Assembly (NCBI RefSeq): GCF_027942865.1
Contig: NC_134510.1
Span: 21,507,209-21,571,208 of the forward strand
Direction: 5' to 3'
Length of the DNA: 64,000 nucleotides
Origin: Odontesthes bonariensis
Taxonomy: Eukaryota; Chordata; Actinopteri; Atheriniformes; Atherinopsidae
Shown here: positions 22,699 through 34,600 of the stretch, in pieces
Layout: every line of letters begins with the position of its first letter
Position numbering within the stretch: position 1 is the stretch's first letter
Position numbers and translations under genes: made by a program
The notes under the pieces: model-generated
The model's input: the letters and a program-made list of their open reading frames with translations, nothing else
What the model was told of the DNA's origin: nothing
Database searches by the model: none

Positions 22699-25600
22699 TC
22701 ACTGCGTGCAGCCATTTAACTTGTACTCATTTACAAACTCGACAAACTGAGTGCAAGCACGTGCATTGGCAGACTTTTTACACTCAGCCTGAGGCTTTTT
22801 TTCGACCCAGGTGTTTGACTCCAGCAGGTACTGCATCCTACAAAACAGGGAGAGAGTGAACCATTAAAGTTTGAAATTCCATTTGTTCACTACTCACTTT
22901 TTTTCTTGGCATAACTTATTACACTCACTGTCCATTTGAGTCAGTCGTGGAGCCGTCTTTGCCCATGATGAGATACTGTTTTCCCGAGTCTAGCTGCCCC
23001 TTGCAGTGAAGCCTCTTGGCAAACACGCGAACAGAATTCTCACCCACACGCAAATCTCCATCTAGTAAACAGATGATAGTCATCAAGTCGTCAAAGAAGA
23101 AATAAAATTTCACACAACTATTTAAAGGTAAGTGCTGCAGCATCTTAGGCTTGAGGTTAGTTTACTTACTTAATTTGAGGACCTCAGTTACATTAGCTTT
23201 GTACAGCTGAAAGTTGCTCTTCACAGAAACACTGTGGATTGAAACCACGTATGCTGGAATGCGACAAGAATCAACCATGAATAACAAGTATGGATTTCAG
23301 TCAAGTTACTATTACATGTTTCCGATTTGAAGTCTGGTGCAGAGAACTGACCGTAATCCACAGTAGGGAAGAAGCAAGCGTGCTCCAAACGGTTAGCCTT
23401 CAAGATTTTTTTTCCTCTGTTTAGTTTGAATGTTTCCTGTAATTTATGACAGGGTCCTATAAAAACATGAAACACAATGCAATTTGAATTATTCAGACAA
23501 AACCGAATGGTGCGACAACACATTTATCCACAGGTCAGTACGGATAATTACAGATATGGAAGAAAATAATAAGTGCACCCTCTTTCAGCTCTGAGGTTTT
23601 ATTTGGTAAATACAACTTCAGATGAACAACAAAAAAAATGACATTATTCTGTGTCATAGTCTACTCAACAAAAACTACGCCAAAATTATGTTTCTGAAAA
23701 ACTAAGAACACCCCATAATTCAAAAGCTTGTAGAACTACCTTTAGCGGCAATTCTTTTAAATAAAAGTCTTCTCTATGACATCATCAGTCTCTGACATTG
23801 GTTCTGAGGAATTGAGTCCGACTCTTCCTAACAGTGTTGCTTCAGGTCACTGAGGCTTGTTGACGTTCATTCGGGGAACAGCTCCGTCAAAGCCTCACCA
23901 CAGTATTTAAATCAGGATGAGGTTTGGACATTTACTTGGTCATTGCAACACCTTAATCTATTTAAATTTTTTTAACCAGTCTGTTGTTGATTTGCTGCAG
24001 TGTTTGTGATCATTGCCCCTGTAGTATGACCCAGTTTCATCCAAGCTTTGGCTGTCAGACAGATGGCCTCATATTTTCCACTAAAATACTTTGATTTACA
24101 GAGCAGTATTTCTCATATCCCGACACATGAGGCACTAGAACAGGTTGACTTACTTCTTTATCATGGCTAATGCCTCCTAACATAGAGGGCTTGTGTTGCA
24201 AGATCGCCCACACTAAATATTATTGCATCAAGCAGTGCAGCCATTGTCTTTGAAATATTGGTCTGTTAAGCCGTGATATGCACAGCTTTATCAAAGTATT
24301 GTCAAAAAGGAAAGATTTAGCAGTTGTAATGTTACTACATCTTTCTTTAAGTAATGGCCTACTTTCTGCGCATTGGCACACGTCCTCTGAACACAGTTTG
24401 GAGACCATCCTACTTCTTTTCGGCGCTGAGTAGAACACAGTGCACTTCCTGTCTGCAAAGAGAGGACAAACATTTCTATAAAAAAAAAAAACGAACAACA
24501 TTTTCGTGAAGAGAGATGTTAGGAGAATATAAAAAGAATGGCGTACTTGGTTCATAATAATCATAGAACACAGCTGGAGCAGGTTGTAGAAGGCCAATTG
24601 CTACTGTTTGGTTGGCATCAAAACTAATACATTCCTTTCTTTCAATAAGCTGTGGAGAGAGAAAATATATTTTATTAGTGCAATTTAAACATGCCATTTC
24701 TGAGACTGCCGTCCTTCCAAAAGTGATCCCATGAGTTGTTTGATCATGCGGGCCAAAACCACCAATAAGTACATTGAAAACACCACCTCTAATGATTGTG
24801 AGGAGCAACTGCATGTGAAGTCAATGAGGGTGACATGAGGGTCATATTGTAAAACGGATGTATTTTACTCACAACCATGATTATTTTGTAACCCTTAACA
24901 AATAGTTTTAACTATTAACTATTAGCATGTTGTGTTAGGGTTAGGGTTAACCCAATCAGGATGTGACAAAGGTTTATCGTAATGTATTACTGTCTGTTGT
25001 TTCCATGTAACCAAGACGACCAGCAAAATGGTGCCCATGAGGATGACGGTCATGTTGCAAAAATATTTCATTGTGACCCTAACCAACTGATGCTAAGACT
25101 TAAGACTAAGAAGGAAGGGCCAAAAGGGTTTTAGTAAATAGTTTTTCTTTTATTAACTCAATGCGACTCAAAGGGGAAAAACGGTTGTGATATGTTCTTA
25201 ACCAAGTGCACCACCTTTGAAGTATGAATTATTGAAAGCGCTGTACGTAACCGTGTCATCCAACCTCCCTCCTGCTTAAGGATAAGGATTTTTTGTTGCT
25301 TGTTAAGCAAAGACAATGACATGTGATCTGCTGTGGATAGGCTCATGTAAGTTGACTCTAGGGGCAAAACTTCACAGGACGCCATTATCGGTCCTATGCA
25401 AGGGTATAAATGACCTGTAAGGAACGTTTTGATTGGAAAACTTGTTTCATTGTTCAATGTGTGCCTTGATTTCAGCCTTACCTCATTGAAGTAGATCAGC
25501 ACTTTTCCAAAGGAGATCTCATAATGGCTAATGTATTGTTCAGGTGGCGTCTTTAGCTGAGAACAAGACAAGAATAAAAAAAAAAATGTTTTTATAGTAG

Positions 25601-28600
25601 AGGAAAAGACATGACTTCAGTTCATTCCTCAGATTTCTGCAGTGTGCTGTGTAATTGAATCTAGATTCAATATTAGAAGGAGAAGTTGTTCTGGAAATGG
25701 GATTTCTCCTCCCAGTATTTGAATCTTTCTTTTTATATAAAATTCTCAATTTACCTAATGATAGAAAAATGCTGCTGTCATAGGTTTGAATCAACCTTAT
25801 TCAACTTCTGCTACATCACTCTCCGGAGTGATGTTAATGTTAATATGTAACCAAGACAACAAACAACAAAACAAGTTTGTGAAGCCTCTGGAATTTACTA
25901 TACTTTTGCATTGACGTGACTTCATATTTTAACACAAATGTCTTGTGGACAGACAAAGAAAGAACAACATTTAATTTAAGGTCAAGAACCTTATGCAATC
26001 TGTGAAACATCACGGTGAAAGTATCATGCTTTGAGCCTGTTTCGGTGCATCTGGGCTAGGGTAGTTTGCCATCATTGATGGAACAATGAATCCTGAATTA
26101 TTCCAACAAATTGTAAAACAAAATGTCTAGTCATCTGTCTTTGAATTGACTCTCAGAAGAAAGGGAGTCACGCACAAAAAAAAACTTTTTTCTACCAAAG
26201 ACCAAGGTTCTAACAGGTAAGTGCTCAAGTTGAAATATCTGCTATATGTTTGTTAAATTTTTTTGATGAGGGATTTTTTGTTTTGTTAACTTATATTTAG
26301 GACCTGAGGGACAATCTGCTGTCTTGAGATCATATAAAAAATATGAATTTCTACAGGGTTTACAGACTTTCAAACACTGGTGATTGTGGTAATAACTAAT
26401 CAAAATGTGTTTTATATGTGCATTAACATACACATTGCTCATTAGTTTGCACCTTGAACTGTCTATTTTAGTAACTACACATTGTTTAAATATGAATAAT
26501 TGCTTATATGACTTTTTTTTTTGTCCATCCAAACTACGGGCTATGATCCGATCACCTTTGCCTGAAAAATGAATGGGACCTGACTGCTTGAGTCATACAA
26601 TGTATCCCTGAAATAGCCTCCCACTTTTTCTACAGAAGATAACAATAGCAAAGAAGATAAAGAGAAGACAAACCCTGTCCAGGCTGCTTTCTATGGCCTC
26701 AAAGCCACTCAGTAATGTGATGTCAGCAATGGCCATTCCTGTAAGATTGCTGTTTGGGCCAAGACTGGACAGAGGAGAAGAAACAGAAATAATGACCCTG
26801 TTTTTTCTTTGTTTTAACTGAGCATAATGTAGGAAAATACGTAAATATGAAAATATCGTTGAACCTAACCTGACACAGACGGTGTATGTAACAAGACTTT
26901 CTGAATTTACGTTGTTTTCGAGATCTCTCCTTTTTCGTGCCTGCTTCTCGTCGTTGGTTTCGTAGTTGTAGTCATAGTCATAATTTTCTAAAATCTTCGC
27001 TGCAAAGACAGAGAGGACTGTAAGTGTGCAACTGTTGCAGTGGTTGTGATTTGTTGACAGAACAAAAGCTCACCGGTATAGATTACTTTCCCTTCCACTG
27101 TTACACTAATAGAAAGTTTGCTACAGTCATCCTCAGGGTCTAGCAGATGGTATGCCTTTGCCGTCTGTCGAAGAGGAAATTTACTGTGAATTATTGATGT
27201 CATCCAACCAAATTCAGAACTGAATAATGACTCAAACTCACTTTCAACTTGATATCTCCTTTTCCTGAGAGCTGTGCAATAATGTTTTTTCCTGGTAATT
27301 TCTTGGACAACAGACAAATCTATGTCAGTATGAGAGCTATTATCAATATGCTTGTATTTAAGTGTATAGTAGGAATCCTTTATGATACCTTCAGGTCTGT
27401 TTCCACCTTCTGCTTCCGGTTTTCTAATTCAAGTTTAACAACATTATTCCTTCCTTGAACTGTGAACTCTCCTATCATATTTACATCAGGTCTGGAGGGC
27501 CTCTTCAGTTCATATTCTGACAAGGCTTCCAGTGCCATGACGGTATCCTGGGCAGGGTAAACAAAAATGAGTCCGCAACTACATCCACAGAGAATAATGC
27601 AACTCTAAACCTGGTACTGTAATTACCTGTGTTGATCGAAATCCTCCAAAATAATTTTCTTGGCTCGTTAACCAACAGGCTATTTGGTCTGCCCACTTGA
27701 TATCATCAACTGCCACTGCAGTGAGAAGGGCATATGCTGTCGTCACTATTGTCATGGCATCTCCCACCATTCGATCTGCCGAGTTGGGATTTTTTGTCCA
27801 CAGATAGCAGCCATTCTTCGCTGATGATTGAAAAAGATTAAACAAAAATTTAAGAATATTTTGATCTTTTCATCCTGGAAATCTTTCCATAAATGACCAC
27901 ATCATGAAAAGTACAATTAATAACACATGTTGCAGTTCTAAGCGTATGAACATTCCACTTATGTGGTCTCCCTCTTATTTCTTAATTGGATATGACATGC
28001 CTTGTACTGCCATTGACTGAAGTTTCTTCCATGCAAATGAACGATCTGCTTCCTGTGGCAAGCAAACCGATAGGCAATAGGCTGTAATGGCCACAGCATA
28101 GGGATGCTCAAGCTCTGCAAACTGCGACTGGAGATACGTCGCTGCGTTTAATATACTTGCTTTCTGTTAGAAAGTAGCATAAAGACAGCTGGTTAACAAT
28201 TTACGCTCAGTCGTCTTTACAAATGATGTATTGAATATAGTTAATCAAAAAATATATAGGAACACAATTGTTAACATGTTCAGCATGCTTTGATACTGAT
28301 GACATGCCAGCTTAAAGGGACACTGTGTAATTTCTTCCCCCATCTACTGGTGCAATTTTATTTTGCAAAGTCGAATGAATTTGCTCTCTAGCGCCTCGCG
28401 TTTTCAAATGTGCGTTGCAACTTGTTGAACTACGGCAGGCGGTATGTGTCAAGATTCTCTTTTTCGCTTTTTTGGCGACGAGGATCCCTTCTCCTGTGGC
28501 GTGGCATAAATATGGTCTTCCATTGCGAACAAAAGTGCAGGCCGTTCAGGCTGGTTTATACCAGAGAATGTCTAATGGCGTAGACTGGCTCTGTTTATAC

Positions 28601-31600
28601 CTGTGTGCAAACATGACGTCAAAATGACGTCATTTCCGCTTGCAGGCCTGGCTTTGGGGAAAACGCGATTCAAAGTGCTTTATGTCCCTCTCGGCACTTC
28701 ATCGTTTTTCAAGGACATGGCATCCTCCATAGAGCTTGCCCGCTCTATGTAGATACAGACATGTTATTCTTCACTCAGGAGGATAAGTGAGATTGTTGAC
28801 AGAGATAATTTTACACCAATGAGGACTAATTTATGAATGAATTGATTTGAGCTAATAAATGACTTAATATATTACACAGTGTCCCTTTAATGTTCTAAAT
28901 CTAATAGTAGCATTTGTTCAATCCTAATAGTCTAATTAGGGATAAACGTCCAACTTTTAAAAAACAAATTAGACAAAAGATAAGGGCATCACCAAAATAA
29001 CTACAAGTCATCTTCAAAACAGACTGAGGGTATAAAGCTTGATTCACTGTTCAGAAACATTGTGGTATTGCTACACTGCTGGACACAGAGAACAATAATC
29101 TCACCGCATTGGGTTGACTTTCAGGTGTAAGGAAGTGAAGGGACCGATTCAATGCAAGAGTTATAAAAGCAGTCATGGATGCATCTGGATCCTTGCCTTT
29201 CTACAAAAAACACAAAGAGGACTGCGTTAAAATCGCAGCTTTTCTGTTCTTTGCAGTGTTGAAATTTTTTTTTCACAAAGACGAATAAGTTCCAACAACA
29301 AGGGAGGTTACCAGGGTATCTCTGTGTAAAACAGGATTTGGGTCAGGGAAAGAACCATCGCTTTGTTGTTGGGAGAGTAGGTAACTGACTGATTGCTGGA
29401 TCTCTTCCCTTGGTACAAGTTTGGCATTGCGACCCTGAGGTCCAAAGGCTGCTGTTTGACGCTCTGCGATCAACGACAGAATTTTCACAACGAGGGCAGT
29501 CACCCTGAAGAAGAGGGAGGGGGGGAAAGCTGATGGGAAATGTTTTTTTTCTAATTTCATACCTGCGAAAAGAATAAATCTGATTCTTCTTATCAGATAT
29601 TGACTGACTGGATAGCTCAAATAAATCCAGTCATTGAAAACATAGTAACATATAAAACATATACTCACCAGTTACTGTATGGCACTGATTTAAATGATGC
29701 ATATGATCCTTGGCTTTTTTCCTTGTAATTTATAATCCCACTATAACCTGACAAAACAGAGATTACTGTGTCTATAATGAACATTTCATTAGTATTCTTT
29801 ATAATGTTTGAGTAATATGTTTATTACATTTTACAACACTAATGTGGAACAAGAGGATGAAACAGGGGTCAGTTCAGACTCCCAGTTCGAATTTTCCAAG
29901 ACAAAACAGCAAAGTTATTTTGTTCAAACTTTGCAGGTTAAGAAATGATCTTACTTTGGGACCAAATCAGGCAACTCTACGCAGTGTTGTAAATTCTATA
30001 TAAAACTTTGCCCTTATTGTGATGCTCGTGGAAGAAGGTTAAGATATCACAGAAAAAGGATTACAGACAAACTCATCCAATGATAAATGCTGTTAGCTGT
30101 GTGATGTTGTCTTACCTTGCTCAACATAACCAAGTGCCTTATCTCTCATACCAGGACGCAGGTTAAACCATTGGTCACTTAAGTCAAGGTAGCGGAGTGC
30201 AAAAACTGTAGGGGCCAGATTTGTCAATGTCTGTTCTAAACACCCTCTTGGCAAATCAATCAGCTGGGAAACCTTCTCTGGAGAAAGGAGATTGCTTGCA
30301 TACGAACTGTTAAATCCATCCGCTGTTGATGAGAACACTGAAAGAGTAAGAGACGTGTCACTTACAATATGAGAGGAATGTCTTTGTCTGACAGCACCCA
30401 CCTTCCGCTGAAATGAATATGTTGGAGCTGGAGTCAGGAACTATGTTATCTGGTAAAGTCCCATCAATAATGAAATTATTTGGGCTCTTCCCTGTCATGA
30501 GAGAGATATATACTTAGAATTAATTTAACAGTAATAGACACACAAGTATCACTGATAAATACTGAAAAACACTCACCATCTAAGTTTATCACTTTAGTTT
30601 CTTCCATTCTCTTTTGCATTCCTTCAGTCTGCGACAATAGACATTATAACAGAGAAGGAAATTACACTCCGTCTCTTCCCTTGTGTAGTATACACATTCT
30701 CTACAGAGATTGGTCTTTGCCACTCACCAGTACTTTCAAATTTTTCTCCACTGCATCAACTCCAATCATATCCTCAATATCATAAAGGCGTATTTTAATA
30801 GGTATCGGCCCCGTTACCATGGGGACAGCAGAGAAGGAAACAAACTGTGAGGAGTGATTCCCCACATCAACTTGAACATAAGAGCTGGTGGTGGCTGAAG
30901 CAGGGGAGCAAAGCCCCTCAGTTTGTTCCATGTGCACAGCCAACTGTAGACACGCAGGTGATCAGAATAAAAAAAATAACACCAAGAGTTCAATTCAATA
31001 CTGTTTTTTAAGTCTTCTATAGCCATCATAATTTAGATGATATCTACCTGTAGATCTTTATCGCCATAGTTGTAGATAACAGGAGAAATGGACAGTTGTT
31101 CATATTTTTTCACTGAGTACGGCAGCTTCAGTGACACAAATGTCTCCTTAATTGCTATGATCTCATGTGGCTTAACGACACAGAAACCTGAATGAAACAC
31201 AGAGCAAGTGCAGTTATTTGTAAAGAGTTCTCTAAACAACACGAGGCATTCTTGAGATGCATTCGTTTACTCGAGCAGCGATTCTTACCAGTTGCTGCAG
31301 ATAACGTGACAACCTGAATCTCCCATGTGGTAATGGAGTCAGGCAGGGCCAAATAATCACTTAAGAGCAAATAGATTACTTAGTTGTAAAATACATCTGT
31401 CCAATGTTATCTATGTCATATTCATACAGCAGAGGTACGTTATTTTGATTGATTATAACCAACCAGAAGAGAAACCTGAAACGATCACTTTGACAATATT
31501 AGAAGCAACAAAATGTAACAAACACAATTGTATGAGGTGAAATTTTTTTTAAATGTGTGTGACTGTCCATTGTATTTTACATTCATAAGGAGACAACAAG

Positions 31601-34600
31601 TTTACTGTCCATCTCTTACCTTCCTTTTCCATCAACATCAAATTCTTTAAATGCAAAGCTTGGGGGAAAATATCGTCTTATAGTCTGAGAAGCAGGGTTC
31701 AAGAAGAACTCTTCAATGTCAGCTGTGCTTGTAGCTAAAGATAGAAATAAGAGAGTTTTGCATTGAAACTGTGACAATGATGTAATTGTCAGTGCCATTC
31801 AAGTAGATATTTAGTGTTTAATCTCACTCCTGCCAAATCCACTCTGGGCATCTCTCAGCATTTGCTCTTTTCTTTGCTTCTCTGCTTCTTTGCAGCATTG
31901 TAGGAAGACATCAGCGCATGTTTCATTTTTTTCCACAAGAAGGACCCTACTCCGTCTTTCCTCACAGGTTCGTCTCATAGGGATGGAAGAAAGAGCTTGA
32001 GTACAACATCTCTCTGCATCTGCATCAAATTTTGACGCTGAAGGTGAGATTTAAAGAAAAAGAGAGAACACATTAAAAGCACCCGCGACCCGACCGACGT
32101 ATTCAGCGGATATAGAAAATGGATGGATGGATGGACATTAAAAGCATATTCTTTCAAGACCAATCACAATTTAGAGATAAAGTCAGAAATCTTACTTAAG
32201 TCCCTCATTTTCTGTTGAAATTCCACAGAACGTTGGCGGCGTACAGACTCTGACTTACACTGGAAACCTGAATAGATAGTGGAACCAAAAAACAGATCAG
32301 TTTTGAATATTTGAACAAATACTAGCACTTAAGACATAGTGGTATGGAAGCCTTGAGAGGCAAACAAATAAAAACAATTCTGGGTCTAACTAAATTATTT
32401 TTTTTTTTCTCACTTTAAGAGCCCGAAAACGCAAGCAGTAAAAAAAATAATTGTTTGATGAAATTGTTTTTTTGACCTGAAAGGCAATAAATTAATACAT
32501 TTTCTAAGTCTGACCGAATTGACTAAGGCAAGCAGTGAAACAAAATTTTTAAGTGTGAATAATGATATTTTTTGTAAATGGATGAGCAGAATTTAGTTTT
32601 TACCTCTCTTTTTGCCTCTCAGAGCTTCCAATGGCTATTCAACACAGTTTATTGATTAGTCATTCTTTTGCCAGCTCCACTTTTATCTCTCAGCTGCTTC
32701 CACAACACCACCGTGTTATTTGTTATCTTTTTTTTGCATTTAGATAGCATGACTGCCTTGTGATAAGAGCTTAAGTGTCTTCATATATCTATGTTGTGTG
32801 ACACCCCAAATAATTCTCAGATGTGAGTTGGCGTTCTCAAAGGTTAATGTTGATGATGGTGGTAGTAAATCATATTTAACAAGCCTTGTCTTAGCATTAA
32901 AACTTTCACTTCTGTTCTCCGTTACCTGTTGCTGCATTTACTAATTAAACCTAAACATGACCTGAGTGATGACATTTAGCAACGTCACGGTGTTTTTGAC
33001 CTAGTTCCCAACATTTATGGTGCTTTTCCAGTAGGCCTACGTGGTACCACACGGCACGGCTCACTATGGCTCGGTATGGCTCGGTATGGCTCGGTACAGT
33101 ACGATTAGTGTACCTCCCATTTTCAGGGCTACTACAGGCAGTACCACCTATAGATATAGGCAGAATTTATTACTGATTGTCACAGCGCAACCTTGAACTA
33201 CAGAAATGTCATCAAACAACAGGGAAACGGAGACTAAGGAAGGAACGTTATCCTTGATTCTTGATTTGTGGTTGTTTGATACAGAAAAGAGACATTTTTT
33301 GTACCAGAAACGTATATAAAAAAAAAAACAAGGAAAAACAAATTAGAAAAGAAGAGAAAAGTCTGTGAATTCGTACTCAAAACTGCTGCCCCTGAGCCTT
33401 TCATTGAAAACTGAATAAAGTAGCCGGGGACAGCTGGCTCGACTGCAGCTCAATAGGCGTTTACACCTAAGTGATCCTGTTGATATAGTCAACTTCATCA
33501 GTGACCAGCTGAGGGGACCAGGCCGTCTCCATGGTTACCGAATGATGCACGAGAGGTGCTGTTATCGTTTTCTCGAGATAACGAGATAAATAACTCGTTA
33601 TCTCGAGAAAACGATCATTGTTTTGCTTGTCACACCAGCGGGATTTGCTTTGTGCATTTTCACAAGCAGAATTGTTACACAAACGCTCCACATTCCATGT
33701 TTGATTCATAGGCTACTTTATTCAGTTTCCATAAAAGGGGGGTAAAAATGGGTACACCTTTACCAGAAATACATATAAACACATATAAACATGGGCGGAC
33801 TGGGGAGAAAAAGTGGCCTCGAAAACCATCGGTAAATTAACTCGTTATCACGGGAAAACGGATGGAATAAAATTTATGTACCTATGGCTGTTTAGGGCTT
33901 CCGTACTTAATGACACTCTCACCGAGTACTGCTCACTGAGGTCAGCTGGTAGCAACTGAAGCTGGCAAATAAAACTAAAAACGTAATTTATTAATTTTCT
34001 GACATCAATTTATCTGACTCAAAGTCACAAAACTTCCATAAGATAAGAGATTGTAAACAGATTTAAAAAATACATGATATATAAATATATATATATCATG
34101 TATTTATTTTAAATATAGTATCTGTGAAAAAGAGCAAATTTGAAAATGAATTGGCAAAATAAAAGTATACCCATATAGCGTTGGACTACGGGGCGGATCT
34201 GCCCTCAAGCTGGGCAGGTCCGCCGTCCTGATCAACCGCTCGCCCCGCCTCCCGGGTGTTATAGGACACGTTGCGGACTCTAGGCGGATCCGTACATTGT
34301 ACGCGCTCCCCAGATAGCAGTGGACTCCGGGGCGGATCCGACCCGGATTCGTGATCTGGATCTGTTCCGGATCCGTTCCAGTGTGCAAGTGGACTCCGAT
34401 CCGGGTCCGTTTTGCGGATCCGTTCCTGAGCCTACCCTAAATCCTGAACGGATTCGGTCCGGAGTCCGTTTGCTATCTGGGTAATCATTTAAATCTTAAA
34501 TTTCTAAAGAAAATTTGAAAGGAATTAAAGATGAAAGGTTATTTACTCTCTCTCGATTTTTCCATGGTCTGAGATACAAAAGCCAAGCCTGCGTCCCCAA

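Noticed and set aside
24930-24950. TTAGGG repeats (GTTAGGGTTAGGGTTA)
   Set aside because: Only about two and a half units; too short to call an interstitial telomere block.
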